Below, in pieces: positions 7,858 through 17,544 of a DNA stretch of 64,000 bases. Every line of letters starts with the position of its first letter. Position 1 is the first letter of the stretch. Source of the DNA: Pseudomonas sp. MYb185 (GTDB lineage: Bacteria; Pseudomonadota; Gammaproteobacteria; Pseudomonadales; Pseudomonadaceae); NCBI RefSeq assembly GCF_002979975.1, contig NZ_PCQD01000007.1, forward strand, positions 1 through 64,000, given 5' to 3'. The notes beneath the pieces were generated by a model. It saw only the letters and a list, made by a program, of their open reading frames with translations, searched no databases and had not been told where the DNA came from. The position numbers and the translations under genes are program-made.

Positions 7858-9069
7858 ATGGCTGTTACCGCTCACAACCTGCCGCAGGAGAGTCGCGCCG
7901 CGCCGCAGGAGAGGGAAAAGCTGGAGCAGGCCTATGCCTTGTTCAGCCAGATGTCCGAGCAGTTGCGCGAGTCCCAGGGGCTGCTCGAACAACAGGTCAC
8001 GCAGTTGCAGGCCGAGTTGGCCGAGGTCAGCGCCCAGCGCAGCCGTGAGCTGGCGGAGAAGGCCTGCCTGGCTGGACGCCTGCAGAACCTGCTGGATCTG
8101 CTGCCCGGCGGCGTGATCGTGCTGGACGGGCGCGGCGTGGTGCGCGAGGCCAACCCCGTCGCCCGCGAACTGCTCGGTGAACCCCTGGAAGGCATGCTCT
8201 GGCGCGAGCTGATCAGCGAGCGCTTCGCTCCCCGTGAAGATGATTACCATGAGGTATCACTGCGCAGTGGCCGCCGGGTGTCGCTGGCTACCCGTTCCCT
8301 GCGTGGCGAGCCAGGGCAGTTGATCCTGCTGACCGACCTGACCGAAACCCGACGCCTGCAGGCGCAACTGGCGCGTAACGAGCGGCTGTCGGCGCTGGGC
8401 CGCATGGTCGCCTCCCTGGCGCACCAGATCCGCACCCCGTTATCTACTGCATTGCTGTATGCCAGCCATCTGAATCAGCCTGATCTGACCAGCAGTCATC
8501 GCCAGCGTTTCAGCCAGCGGCTCAAGGACCGTCTGCAGACCATCGAGCAGCAGGTGCGTGACATGTTGCTGTTCGCCAAGGGTGACCTGCCGCTGAATGA
8601 CCGGACCACGGCGCAGGCGCTGTTCGCTGATCTGCAGCAGCAGGCCGAAACGCTGATCGATGAAGCAGGCGCTGTCTGCCGCTGGGAGGACCAGGTGCCG
8701 GCCGGCGTGCAGTTGCAGTGCAATCAGGAAACCCTGGTCGGGGCGATGCTCAATCTGATCGACAATGCCATTCAGGCCGGCGCCCCGGTGGCGCGGCTGA
8801 AGGTTGTCCAGCGCCTGCAGGAAGGCCGGCTGAGCCTGAGCGTGGTGGACGGCGGGCGCGGCATGACCCCGGCCGAGCTGGCGAAGATCGGTGAACCCTT
8901 TTATACCACCCGTGACCAGGGGACTGGTCTCGGTGTGTCGGTGGTGAAATCCGTGGCCCAGGCCCATGGTGGCGCTTTCCTGTTGCGCAGCCGGGCCGGC
9001 CGGGGTACCTGGGCGGAGCTGGTGTTGCCGGTTCTGCCGCTGGCGGTAGCGGGAGGAGAGTTGGCATGA
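7858..9069 (+). CDS. fleS: Flagellar sensor histidine kinase FleS
   Basis: A 403-residue soluble kinase with no membrane segment: a coiled-coil start (15-70), a PAS domain (about 75-165), a HisKA dimerisation domain with phospho-acceptor His189 in SLAHQIRTPLST, and a HATPase domain with the N box LNLIDNAIQA and G boxes near 340-380. It phosphorylates FleR, whose gene overlaps by four bases (ATGA). The FleS/FleR pair turns on class III genes such as hook and basal-body rod genes in Pseudomonas. The signal it senses cannot be read from the sequence. Confidence 0.95.
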   Translation: MAVTAHNLPQESRAAPQEREKLEQAYALFSQMSEQLRESQGLLEQQVTQLQAELAEVSAQRSRELAEKACLAGRLQNLLDLLPGGVIVLDGRGVVREANPVARELLGEPLEGMLWRELISERFAPREDDYHEVSLRSGRRVSLATRSLRGEPGQLILLTDLTETRRLQAQLARNERLSALGRMVASLAHQIRTPLSTALLYASHLNQPDLTSSHRQRFSQRLKDRLQTIEQQVRDMLLFAKGDLPLNDRTTAQALFADLQQQAETLIDEAGAVCRWEDQVPAGVQLQCNQETLVGAMLNLIDNAIQAGAPVARLKVVQRLQEGRLSLSVVDGGRGMTPAELAKIGEPFYTTRDQGTGLGVSVVKSVAQAHGGAFLLRSRAGRGTWAELVLPVLPLAVAGGELA

Positions 9070-10481
9070 CGGGTCCACGCATTCTGTTGGTGGAAGACGA
9101 CCGGGCATTGCGCGAGGCGCTGGCCGACACCCTGGCCCTGGGGGGCTACGATTACCTGGAAGCCGCCGATGGCGAAGCGGCGCTGGCTGTGTTGCAACGC
9201 GAATCGGTGGCCATGGTGGTCAGCGATGTGAACATGCCGGGCATGGATGGGCACGCGCTGTTACGGGCATTGCGCGAACGGCATCCGCAATTGCCGGTAT
9301 TGCTGATGACCGCCTATGGCACGGTGCAGAATGCCGTATCGGCCATGCGGGAAGGTGCGGTGGACTATCTGGTCAAGCCGTTCGAGCCGGCGGCGCTGCT
9401 GGCGCTGGTGGCGCAACATGCCCAGGGCCGCCTGCAGGGGCGTGACAGTGACGGCCCGGTGGCGGTCGATCCGGCCAGCCAGCAATTGCTGCAACTGGCC
9501 CAGCGGGTCGCCGCCAGTGATTCGACGGTGTTGATTTCCGGCGAGTCGGGCACCGGCAAGGAAGTGCTGGCGCGTTATATCCACCAGCAATCTTCCCGTG
9601 CCGAGCGGCCATACATTGCCATCAACTGCGCGGCGATTCCGGAAAACATGCTGGAAGCGACGCTGTTCGGGCACGAGAAGGGCGCCTTCACCGGAGCGGT
9701 GGCGGCGCAGCCGGGCAAGTTCGAGCAGGCCAATGGCGGCACGCTGCTGCTGGACGAGATTTCCGAAATGCCGCTGGCGCTGCAGGCCAAGCTGCTGCGG
9801 GTGCTGCAGGAGCGGGAGGTCGAGCGGGTCGGTGGGCGCAAGCTGATCGAGCTGGATATCCGCATCATCGCCACCACCAACCGCGATATGCCGAGTGAGG
9901 TGGCCGCCGGCCGCTTCCGTGAGGATCTGTATTACCGTCTTGGGGTATTCCCCCTGCAATGGCAGCCGCTGCGCCAGCGCCCGGCGGATATCCTGCCGAT
10001 CGCCGAACGCCTGCTGGCCAAGCATATCGGCAAGATGAACCAGGGGCCGGTACGCTTTGCCGGGGATGCCTGCCTGGCGCTGCAACAGCACAGCTGGCCG
10101 GGCAACGTGCGCGAGCTGGACAATGCCGTGCAGCGGGCGCTGATCCTGCAGCAGGGCGGGGTCATCCGCGCCCAGGACCTGTGCCTGGGTACAGCACCGG
10201 GCAGTGCCATTGCGCCCAACAGCATTACCTTTTCCGCACCTGCCTCGCCGGTGGCGGTTCCGGCCGGCATTGCCGTGCCGCCGCCTGTTTCCGGTGGGGC
10301 ATTGGGGCAGGATGTGCGCCAGCGCGAGTTCCAGCTGATCATCGATGTGCTGCGTGCCGAACGTGGTCGTCGCAAGGAGACTGCGGAAAAGCTCGGCATC
10401 AGTCCGCGTACGTTGCGTTATAAGCTGGCGCAGATGCGCGATGCGGGGTTGGATGTGGAAGGTGTGCTGTTTGCCGGGTGA
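9066..10481 (+). CDS. fleR: Flagellar sigma-54 response regulator FleR
   Basis: A 471-residue NtrC-type regulator: receiver domain with phospho-acceptor Asp54 in VVSDVNMPGMDG and the conserved Lys104, AAA+ domain with Walker A GESGTGKE (159-166) and GAFTGA (206-211), a Pro/Ala-rich linker, and a Fis-type HTH at the end (motif AEKLGISPRTLRYKL). It is translationally coupled to fleS. Unlike FleQ, it keeps the phosphorylation site, so it should respond to FleS. Confidence 0.95.
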   Translation: MTGPRILLVEDDRALREALADTLALGGYDYLEAADGEAALAVLQRESVAMVVSDVNMPGMDGHALLRALRERHPQLPVLLMTAYGTVQNAVSAMREGAVDYLVKPFEPAALLALVAQHAQGRLQGRDSDGPVAVDPASQQLLQLAQRVAASDSTVLISGESGTGKEVLARYIHQQSSRAERPYIAINCAAIPENMLEATLFGHEKGAFTGAVAAQPGKFEQANGGTLLLDEISEMPLALQAKLLRVLQEREVERVGGRKLIELDIRIIATTNRDMPSEVAAGRFREDLYYRLGVFPLQWQPLRQRPADILPIAERLLAKHIGKMNQGPVRFAGDACLALQQHSWPGNVRELDNAVQRALILQQGGVIRAQDLCLGTAPGSAIAPNSITFSAPASPVAVPAGIAVPPPVSGGALGQDVRQREFQLIIDVLRAERGRRKETAEKLGISPRTLRYKLAQMRDAGLDVEGVLFAG

Positions 10482-10505
10482 GGGGGTGCTTGGTTGTCGT
10501 TCGTT

Positions 10506-10627
10506 CCCCCTCTCCCCCGGCCCCTCTCCCGCAAGAGGAGAGGGGTGACTGATCCTGAGATCTCATCCTTAGATCAAAGCACGGCCTAACTCCCTCTCCC
10601 CTTGCGGGAGAGGTTGGGGAGAGGGGC
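10506..10627. repeat. Pair of CCCTCTCCC-type palindromic intergenic elements
   Basis: The segment at 10506-10548 (CCCCTCTCCC, GCAAG, then AGGAGAGGGG) and the one at 10590-10627 (CCCTCTCCCCTTGCGGGAGAG and following) are GC-rich imperfect palindromes between fleR and fliE. A related partial copy is near 75-95. Such elements are scattered between genes in many proteobacteria. They may end fleR transcription before the fliE promoter. Confidence 0.6.
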
Positions 10628-10631
10628 GATC

Positions 10632-10648
10632 CTGGCATCAATCTTGCT
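10632..10648 (+). promoter_or_regulatory. Sigma-54 (-24/-12) promoter of the fliE operon
   Basis: CTGGCATCAATCTTGCT matches YTGGCACGRNNNTTGCW at 15 of 17 positions with correct GG/GC spacing. It lies 57 bases before the fliE start, in line with FleQ control of fliEFGHIJ in Pseudomonas. Confidence 0.75.
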
Positions 10649-10704
10649 AAATATTCTGCAGAATCGATTTTGCCGTCAAAATATTTACGGCCTGGAGAAT
10701 GACC

Positions 10705-11040
10705 ATGACGCAGGGTGTTGAATTCAATCGTCTGATGCTGCAGATGCGTTCCATGCAGATGGAGGCCATGAGCCGGCCGCAGCCGATCGCTCCGGCTGCG
10801 CCACAGGATGTCAAGGCGCCGGCGTTCGATGACCTGTTGCAGCAGGCGGTCAACCGCGTCAATGAATTGCAGCAGACCACCAGTGACCTGCAGAGCGGCT
10901 ACGAACGTGGGGTGCCGGGGATCGACCTGGCCGAGGTGATGGTTGCCTCGCAGAAATCCAGCGTCGCTTTCCAGGCCATGACCCAGGTCCGCAACAAGTT
11001 GATTACTGCCTATGAAGACATCATGAAGATGCCTATCTGA
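10705..11040 (+). CDS. fliE: Flagellar hook-basal body protein FliE
   Basis: A 111-residue protein starting [12 protein letters not shown], the usual Pseudomonas FliE N-terminus. FliE joins the MS ring to the proximal rod. The C-terminal half has the family pattern ending [19 protein letters not shown] chose ATG 10705, which has GGAG seven bases upstream; the ATG at 10699 is only one base away from that site. fliF follows after 34 bases. Confidence 0.94.
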   Translation: MTQGVEFNRLMLQMRSMQMEAMSRPQPIAPAAPQDVKAPAFDDLLQQAVNRVNELQQTTSDLQSGYERGVPGIDLAEVMVASQKSSVAFQAMTQVRNKLITAYEDIMKMPI

Positions 11041-11074
11041 TATTCTGCGCCGTGATTGACCGAGGATACGATTG

Positions 11075-12805
11075 ATGGATGCTGCCAGCACCCCCAACAC
11101 CCCAGCTACCCGACCGGAGCCGGCCACCGCCGAGGCGCCGCGCAAGCCGTTCATGGGGCTGAGCTTTCTGGATAACCTGGCGCAGCTGCCGATGCTGCGC
11201 CAGTTCGCATTGCTGGTCGGTCTCGCCGCCAGTGTGGCGATCGGCTTTGCCGTGGTGCTGTGGTCGCAACAGCCGGAATACCGCCCGTTGTACGGCAGCA
11301 TGAGCAACCTCGACGCCACCCAGGTGATCGAAGTACTGCAGCAGAGCCGTATTCGCTACAAGGTCGAGCCCAACAGCGGTGCGCTGCTGGTGCGCGCCGA
11401 GGATCTGGCCGATGCGCGGCTGCGCCTGGCCGGTGCCGGGGTGAACCAGGGTGACGGCAACCTCGGTTTCGAGATTCTCGACCGCGAGCGCGGCCTGGGC
11501 ACCAGCCAGTTCATGGAGACCACCCAGTACCGCCGTGGTCTGGAAGGCGAGATGGCGCGGACCATTTCCAGTCTGTACAACGTCAAGGCGGCGCGGGTGC
11601 ACATCGCCATACCGCGCTCCACGGTATTCGTGCGCGATGATCGCAAGCCCAGCGCCTCGGTGTTGCTGGAGATGTATGCCGGGCGCAAGCTGGAGCCGGC
11701 GCAGGTGATGGCCATCGTCAATCTGGTGGCGACCAGCGTACCCGAGCTGAGCAAGGACCAGGTGACCGTGGTCGACCAGCACGGCAATCTGCTGTCGGAT
11801 CAGAACGAACTGAACGAGCTGACCATCGCCGGGCGCCAGTTCGACCACACCCGTCGCCTCGAAGAGACCTACACCCGCCGGGTGCACAACATCCTGCAGC
11901 CGGTACTGGGTACCGGCAACTACAAGGCCGAAGTGTCCGCCGATGTGGATTTCAGCACCATGGAATCCACCGCAGAGAGCTTCAACCCCGAATCGTCACT
12001 GCGCAGCGAGCAGGTGCTGTCCGAGCAGCGGGTTGCCGGGCAAGCGCCGCAGGGCATTCCTGGCGCCCTGAGCAACCAGCCGCCGGGCACCACCCAGGTA
12101 CCGGAGCAGGTGATCGATCCGGAAACCGGCGAGCCGGTGGTCGTCGCTCCCCCGCGTGACTCCCGTGAGCAGGCCACGCGCAATTATGAACTGGATCGGC
12201 AGATCAGCTACACCCGCCAGCAGCAGGGCCGCCTGAACCGGCTGTCGGTGGCGGTGGTGGTGGACAATCACCAGCAGCTCAACGCCGAGACCGGCGAGAT
12301 GACCAGCGTGCCGCTGAGCGAGGCCGAGCTGGCCAACCTGACGCAGTTGGTGCGCGATGCGGTGGGCTATGACCAGGCCCGTGGCGACAGTGTCAGCGTG
12401 GTCAACAGTGCCTTCGTGCCGGCCGGGGACGTGGTCGAGATAGCGGACATTCCGTTCTGGACCCAACCCTGGTTCTGGGATATCGCCAAGCAGGCATTGG
12501 GTATTCTGTTCGTGCTGGTCCTGGTATTCGGTGTACTGCGCCCGGTGCTCAAGAGCCTGGGTGGCGGCAATCGCCAGGCAGCGAGCGACAGCGACGGTTA
12601 TCCGGCGCTGGGTGACGACGCCTTGCTGGGTGATGACCTGCGTGACGACACCGTGAGCCTGTCCGGGCCGACCAGCAGCCCGGTGCTGCTGCCGCCGCCG
12701 GGGGCCGGCTACGAGCAGCAGCTCAACGCAATCAAGGGCCTGCTGGCCGAGGACCCGGGCCGGGTAGCCCAGGTGGTCAAAGAGTGGATCAACTCCGATG
12801 AGTGA
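11075..12805 (+). CDS. fliF: Flagellar MS-ring protein FliF
   Basis: A 576-residue membrane protein with two membrane spans, at about 44-63 and 470-490, enclosing a large periplasmic region with the YscJ/FliF ring-building motifs and a Gln/Pro-rich variable part near 320-375. The acidic C-terminal tail is the FliG-binding segment. It forms the MS ring in the inner membrane. ATG 11075 has GAGGA eight bases upstream. The end overlaps fliG by eight bases. Confidence 0.96.
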   Translation: MDAASTPNTPATRPEPATAEAPRKPFMGLSFLDNLAQLPMLRQFALLVGLAASVAIGFAVVLWSQQPEYRPLYGSMSNLDATQVIEVLQQSRIRYKVEPNSGALLVRAEDLADARLRLAGAGVNQGDGNLGFEILDRERGLGTSQFMETTQYRRGLEGEMARTISSLYNVKAARVHIAIPRSTVFVRDDRKPSASVLLEMYAGRKLEPAQVMAIVNLVATSVPELSKDQVTVVDQHGNLLSDQNELNELTIAGRQFDHTRRLEETYTRRVHNILQPVLGTGNYKAEVSADVDFSTMESTAESFNPESSLRSEQVLSEQRVAGQAPQGIPGALSNQPPGTTQVPEQVIDPETGEPVVVAPPRDSREQATRNYELDRQISYTRQQQGRLNRLSVAVVVDNHQQLNAETGEMTSVPLSEAELANLTQLVRDAVGYDQARGDSVSVVNSAFVPAGDVVEIADIPFWTQPWFWDIAKQALGILFVLVLVFGVLRPVLKSLGGGNRQAASDSDGYPALGDDALLGDDLRDDTVSLSGPTSSPVLLPPPGAGYEQQLNAIKGLLAEDPGRVAQVVKEWINSDE

Positions 12806-13817
12806 AGACAGCAAACGTACACAGAAACTCAGCAAACTCGACAAGGCGGCGATCTTCCTGTTGAGTCTGGGTGAGTCGGATGCCGCCGCGGTGCTGCGGC
12901 ACATGGGCCCCAAGGAAGTGCAGCGGGTCGGCAGTGCCATGGCCGGGTTGCGTACCGTGCAGCGCGACCACGTGCAGCAGGTAATGGGCGATTTCATCGA
13001 GGTGGTCGGCGAGCAGACCGGCCTGGGTGTCGGCGCCGATGGTTACATCCGCACCATGCTGACCCAGGCGCTGGGCGAGGACAAGGCCAACAGCCTGGTC
13101 GACCGCATCCTGATGGGTGGCAGCACCTCCGGCCTGGACAGTCTCAAATGGATGGAACCGCGCGCCGTGGCCGATGTGATCCGCTATGAGCATCCGCAGA
13201 TCCAGGCGATCGTGGTGGCCTATCTGGACCCGGACATGGCCGCCGAGGTGATCAGCTATTTCGACCACAAGGTACGCCTGGACGTACTGCTGCGGGTGGC
13301 CGCGCTGAATACCGTGCAGCCGTCGGCGCTCAAGGAACTGAACGAGGTGCTGGAGAAGCAGTTCGCCGGCAACTCCAACACCACCCGCGCCAACATGGGC
13401 GGGGTGCAGCGCACCGCCGATATCATGAACTATCTGGAGAGCGGTACCGAGGCGCAGCTGATAGAATCCATTCGTGATCTGGATGAGGATCTGTCGAACA
13501 AGATCGAGGATCTCATGTTCGTGTTCGACAATCTGGCCGATGTCGATGACCGTGGCATCCAGATGTTGCTGCGTGAGGTCTCCTCCGAGGTCCTGGTGGT
13601 GGCACTCAAGGGTGCCGACGAAGCGGTCAAGGACAAGATATTCCGCAACATGTCCAAGCGCGCATCGGAGCTGCTGCAGGACGACCTGGAAGCCAAGGGT
13701 CCGGTACGCATCAGCGAAGTCGAAGCGGCGCAGAAGGAAATTCTCACCGTCGCCCGCCGCATGGCGGACGCCGGGGAAATCGTGCTGGGTGGCAAGGGTG
13801 CCGAGGAAATGATCTGA
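12798..13817 (+). CDS. fliG: Flagellar motor switch protein FliG
   Basis: A 339-residue protein of normal length with N-terminal FliF-binding, middle (EHPQ motif in RYEHPQIQAIVVAYL) and C-terminal domains. The C-terminal domain holds the charged helix that meets the stator (segment DNLADVDDRGIQMLLREV). FliG forms the switch ring on the cytoplasmic face of the MS ring and converts ion flow into torque. It overlaps fliF and should be co-translated. The next operon gene, fliH, is pushed almost 600 bases away by a tandem repeat array. Confidence 0.96.
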   Translation: MSEDSKRTQKLSKLDKAAIFLLSLGESDAAAVLRHMGPKEVQRVGSAMAGLRTVQRDHVQQVMGDFIEVVGEQTGLGVGADGYIRTMLTQALGEDKANSLVDRILMGGSTSGLDSLKWMEPRAVADVIRYEHPQIQAIVVAYLDPDMAAEVISYFDHKVRLDVLLRVAALNTVQPSALKELNEVLEKQFAGNSNTTRANMGGVQRTADIMNYLESGTEAQLIESIRDLDEDLSNKIEDLMFVFDNLADVDDRGIQMLLREVSSEVLVVALKGADEAVKDKIFRNMSKRASELLQDDLEAKGPVRISEVEAAQKEILTVARRMADAGEIVLGGKGAEEMI

Positions 13818-13857
13818 TGGTTGCCAACCGGCCAACCAACCTACCTCGCCACCTGCC

Positions 13858-14373
13858 GTCATTGCGAACCGCACAGCGGTGAAGCAGTCCATGGGCACGG
13901 AGTTGCCGACATGCGCGCCATGGATTGCCACGCCCTTCGGGCTCGCAATGACAGATGAGAGGGGCAGAAGGTCGTACGGGCGAGCGGCTCCCTCTGCGTC
14001 ATTGCGAACCGCATAGCGGTGAAGTAATCCATGGGCACGGAGTTGCCGACATGTGCCCCATGGATTGCCACGCCCTTCGGGCTCGCAATGACGGGTGAGA
14101 AGGGCAGGAGGTCGTACGGGCGAGCGGCTCCCTCTGCGTCATTGCGAACCGCACAGCGGTGAAGCAATCCATGGGCACGGAGTTGCCGACATGCGCTCCA
14201 TGGATTGCCACGCCCTTCGGGCTCGCAATGACGGATGAGAGGGGCAGGAGGTCCACGGGTGAGCGGCTCCCCTCGGCGTCATTGCGAACCGCACAGCGGT
14301 GAAGCAATCCATGGGCACGGAGTTACCGACATACGCTCCATGGATTGCCGCGCCACTGCGTGGCTCGCAATGG
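13858..14373. repeat. Four tandem 140-bp units with a long CATTGCGA palindrome, between fliG and fliH
   Basis: Copies lie at 13858-13952, 13998-14092, 14138-14232 and 14278-14373, spaced exactly 140 bases. Each copy begins GTCATTGCGAACCGC and ends in an inverted arm GGGCTCGCAATGAC, with CCATGG/AATCC and GGATT motifs inside, so it can fold into a long imperfect hairpin. The fourth copy has a different right arm (CACTGCGTGGCTCGCAATGG). The array fills the 594 bases between fliG and fliH; no gene is present there. Other copies lie at 20101-20213 and 24882-24977. Confidence 0.9.
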
Positions 14374-14411
14374 CGGGATGAGGGGGTGGTATGGATGGCA
14401 GGGGTGAGGGC

Positions 14412-15200
14412 ATGACCGACAAGACCGAGAGTGAGTTGATCCGCGGGGATCAGCTGCAGGCATTCAATCTGTGGGATCTGCCCAGTTTCGACGAGGCGGC
14501 GCATCATGTGCCGCTGGAATCGGCCGAGCCGGAACCGGAGCCGGAACCTGCCCCCCAGGCCGAGGAGCCGCTCGACGAGCCGGAAGTCAAACCCTTCACC
14601 GTCGAGGAGCTGGAGCAGATCCGCGCCGAGGCCTACAACGAAGGCTTCGCCACCGGTGAGCGCGACGGCTTCCATGCCGGTCAGCTCAAGGCGCAGCAGG
14701 AAGCCAGAACCCGTTTGGAAGCACGCCTGGCCGAGCTGGAAGCGGTCATGGCGCAGCTCATGGAGCCGATCCGCCAGCAGGATGACCAGATCGAGGACAT
14801 GCTGCTGACCCTGGTCGAAAGCATGGTGCGCCAGGTCATCCAGCGCGAGCTGAGCACCGACTCCAGCCAGATCCTGTCGGTGCTGCGCAGCGCGCTCAAG
14901 GCCCTGCCGATGGGCGCCGAGAATATCCGCATCTATCTCAACCCCGCCGATTTCGAGGCGGTGAAGGCGGTCCGCGAACGCCACGAGGAAAGCTGGCGCC
15001 TGCTCGAGGATGATCAGCTGCTGCCCGGCGGCTGTCGGGTGGAAACCGAGCACAGCCAGGTCGATGCGACCCGGGAAACCCGCCTGCAGCAGATCATCGA
15101 ACAACTTAACGAGCAGCAGCGCGAGCAGCGTGTCCATCCCCCCGAGCCTGACCTGAGCATTGCCGTGCCGCCAGCGGAGGATGACAGTGGGCAAGCCTGA
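14412..15200 (+). CDS. fliH: Flagellar assembly protein FliH
   Basis: A 262-residue protein beginning [19 protein letters not shown], similar to Pseudomonas FliH starts. It has an acidic Glu/Pro-rich stretch near 37-65 and a helical core with heptads (80-160). FliH binds FliI, holds its ATPase activity down and links it to the export gate. ATG 14412 follows GAGGGC; an upstream in-frame ATG at 14391 would add 7 residues that do not look like the family. It overlaps fliI by 14 bases. Confidence 0.92.
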   Translation: MTDKTESELIRGDQLQAFNLWDLPSFDEAAHHVPLESAEPEPEPEPAPQAEEPLDEPEVKPFTVEELEQIRAEAYNEGFATGERDGFHAGQLKAQQEARTRLEARLAELEAVMAQLMEPIRQQDDQIEDMLLTLVESMVRQVIQRELSTDSSQILSVLRSALKALPMGAENIRIYLNPADFEAVKAVRERHEESWRLLEDDQLLPGGCRVETEHSQVDATRETRLQQIIEQLNEQQREQRVHPPEPDLSIAVPPAEDDSGQA

Positions 15201-16536
15201 ACGCATCAGCTTTGCCCGACGTCTGGCCGGGTATGGCCTGGCCATCGAACTGCCCGCGGCACCGGTGGTGGAGGGTCGGCTGATCCGCATGGTCGGCCTG
15301 ACGCTGGAGGCTGAAGGCCTGCAGGCGCCGGTCGGCAGCCGCTGCGTGGTGATCAACGAGACGCCCCAGGGCGAGACCCGGGTCGAGGCCGAGGTCATGG
15401 GCTTTGCCGGCAGCAAGATCTACCTGATGCCGGTGGACCGCATGCAGGGCCTGCAACCCGGCGCCCGGGTGGTGCCCTCGGCCGGCGGTGGCAAGCTGCC
15501 GATGGGCAGCGAGATGCTGGGCCGGGTGCTGGACGGTATCGGCCGCCCGCTGGACGGCAAGGGCCAGTTCAAATGCGAGGACTGGGTCGATCTCAACGGC
15601 CCGGTGATCAACCCGCTCAAGCGCCATCCCATCGAGGAAACCCTGGATGTCGGCATCCGCTCGATCAACAGCATGCTCACCGTCGGGCGGGGCCAGCGCC
15701 TTGGCCTGTTCGCCGGCAGTGGGGTGGGCAAGAGTATGCTGCTGGGCATGATGACGCGGTTCACCGAGGCGGATATCACCATCGTCGGTCTGGTCGGTGA
15801 GCGGGGCCGGGAGGTCAAGGAGTTCATCGAGCAGATCCTCGGCGAGGAAGGCATGGCCCGCTCGGTGGTGGTCGCCTCACCGGCCGACGATGCGCCGCTG
15901 ATGCGCCTGCGCGCGGCCATGTATTGCACCCGCGTGGCGGAATACTTCCGGGACAAGGGCAAGAACGTACTGCTGCTGATGGATTCGCTGACGCGTTTCG
16001 CCCAGGCCCAGCGTGAGATCGCCCTGGCCATCGGCGAACCGCCGGCGACCAAGGGCTACCCGCCGTCGGTATTCGCCAAATTGCCGGCGCTGGTCGAACG
16101 GGCCGGTAATGCCGAGCAGGGCGGCGGCTCGATCACCGCGTTCTACACGGTACTGTCCGAGGGCGACGATCAGCAGGACCCGATCGCCGATGCCTCGCGG
16201 GCGATTCTTGATGGTCACGTGGTGTTGTCCCGGCGGCTGGCCGAGGAGGGGCACTATCCGGCCATCGATATTGAGGCCTCGATCAGCCGCGCCATGCCGC
16301 AGATCGTGCCGCCGGAGCATCTGCAGCAGGCCCAGCAGCTCAAGCAGCTGTACGCGCGCTATCAGCAGAGCCGTGATCTGATCAGTGTCGGCGCCTACGC
16401 CGCCGGTTCCGATCCGATGACCGACAAGGCCATCGCCAAGATGCCGGGCATCCAGGGCTTTCTACGCCAGGGCCTGCGCGAAAGTTTCTCCCTGGCCGAC
16501 AGCCGTGCTGCCCTGGAACAGCTGATCAATGAGTGA
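15187..16536 (+). CDS. fliI: Flagellum-specific ATPase FliI
   Basis: A 449-residue F1-beta-like ATPase with Walker A AGSGVGKS (176-183) and Walker [10 protein letters not shown]. It powers unfolding and delivery of export substrates with FliH and FliJ. I prefer the GTG at 15187, with GGAGG six bases upstream, over the ATG at 15181 that directly abuts GGAGG; the difference is two residues. The gene begins inside the end of fliH and ends eight bases into fliJ. Confidence 0.95.
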   Translation: MGKPERISFARRLAGYGLAIELPAAPVVEGRLIRMVGLTLEAEGLQAPVGSRCVVINETPQGETRVEAEVMGFAGSKIYLMPVDRMQGLQPGARVVPSAGGGKLPMGSEMLGRVLDGIGRPLDGKGQFKCEDWVDLNGPVINPLKRHPIEETLDVGIRSINSMLTVGRGQRLGLFAGSGVGKSMLLGMMTRFTEADITIVGLVGERGREVKEFIEQILGEEGMARSVVVASPADDAPLMRLRAAMYCTRVAEYFRDKGKNVLLLMDSLTRFAQAQREIALAIGEPPATKGYPPSVFAKLPALVERAGNAEQGGGSITAFYTVLSEGDDQQDPIADASRAILDGHVVLSRRLAEEGHYPAIDIEASISRAMPQIVPPEHLQQAQQLKQLYARYQQSRDLISVGAYAAGSDPMTDKAIAKMPGIQGFLRQGLRESFSLADSRAALEQLINE

Positions 16537-16975
16537 CAACCGGGTAAAACGCATGGCGCCGGTGCTGGACCTGGCACTGGAAGAGGAAAAGAAGGCGGCC
16601 AGGACCCTCGGCGAATGCCAGCAGCAGCTCGATGAGGCCGGCGCGCGCCTGCGTGATCTGGAACACTACGCTGGCGAATACGAAAAGGGCTGGGCGCAGC
16701 GCGGTGGGCAGGGTGTGGGGCGTGAATGGCTGATCAACTACCAGCGTTTCATGAGCCAGATGCAGACCGCCATCGAACAGCAGCAGCAGACCCTGGACTG
16801 GCACCGGCAGAGCCTGGAGCGCGCGCGGGACAACTGGCGCCAGCGTTATCAGCGGGTGGAAGCCCTGCGCAAGCTGATCGAGCGCTACCAGGAAGAAGCC
16901 CGCGCCCGGGCCGACAAGCAGGAACAGAAACTGCTGGACGAACTGACCCAGCGCGCCTTTGCCAACAGACCCTAG
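16529..16975 (+). CDS. fliJ: Flagellar export chaperone FliJ
   Basis: A 148-residue, strongly charged, fully helical protein predicted as an antiparallel coiled coil, rich in Gln, Glu and Arg. FliJ sits in the centre of the FliI ring and helps cycle chaperones. It overlaps fliI by eight bases and is the last gene of the fliE operon. No hydrophobic segment is seen. Confidence 0.92.
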   Translation: MSDNRVKRMAPVLDLALEEEKKAARTLGECQQQLDEAGARLRDLEHYAGEYEKGWAQRGGQGVGREWLINYQRFMSQMQTAIEQQQQTLDWHRQSLERARDNWRQRYQRVEALRKLIERYQEEARARADKQEQKLLDELTQRAFANRP

Positions 16976-17061
16976 CGCTTTAATCTCCGAAGCGGGCTAC
17001 CATAGGTAATAGGAGCGGTGTTATCCGCAGGATGCCTTGGTACGCTCGATAAGGGGGCCCC

Positions 17062-17391
17062 ATGCCGATTCATAGCATGTTGTCAGATGATGGACAGCAA
17101 CTGACCATCAGCGTCAGTGGCCGCTTTGATTTCTCCGCCCACCAGGATTTCCGCCAGGCTTACGAGCGGGCCGGTGTTGTACGTCAGTACGTCGTGGATC
17201 TGCGCGATACCGAGTATATCGACAGCTCAGCACTGGGCATGCTGTTGCTGCTGCGCGACCATGCCGGTGGCGATGCCGCGGATATCCGCATCAGCCATTG
17301 CAGCAGCGATATGCGTCGGGTGCTGAGCATCTCGAACTTCGAGCAACTGTTTCGCATTGAGGCGCCCGCGACCGCACAGGCTGGCTGCTGA
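17062..17391 (+). CDS. STAS-domain anti-sigma factor antagonist
   Basis: A 109-residue protein with one STAS domain. The phosphorylatable serine is Ser55 or Ser56 in EYIDSSALGMLLLL, as in SpoIIAA/RsbV relatives. Such proteins bind an anti-sigma factor or a partner kinase in a serine-phosphorylation switch; in Pseudomonas, HsbA is a relative that tunes FlgM and a diguanylate cyclase. In related Pseudomonas clusters a response regulator/phosphatase gene stands between this gene and the Hpt gene; here it is absent. Confidence 0.88.
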   Translation: MPIHSMLSDDGQQLTISVSGRFDFSAHQDFRQAYERAGVVRQYVVDLRDTEYIDSSALGMLLLLRDHAGGDAADIRISHCSSDMRRVLSISNFEQLFRIEAPATAQAGC

Positions 17392-17544
17392 ACCGCGCCG
17401 GCTGTGTGATGCGGTTGGCATTACAAGCAAACGGTAATCTGAGTGGTGTAGTCTTTGCCCGATAGCTTGGGCATACTCGCGCGGCAGGTCGGCCCGGTGC
17501 GGCATGCCTCGGCCGATCTGGTTCTCAATCAGTCAGGTGTATTC

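Noticed and set aside
13859-15416. Open frames on the minus strand through the fliG-fliH array and into fliH
   Set aside because: They are repeat translations joined to antisense fliH; the coding evidence on the plus strand is clear.
17411-17426. Sigma-54-like TTGGCATTACAAGCA before the Hpt gene
   Set aside because: Only eight bases separate GG and GC; ten are required.
17440-17465. FliA-like GCCCGATAG before the Hpt gene
   Set aside because: The -10 has an extra C and no matching -35 is found at the usual distance.
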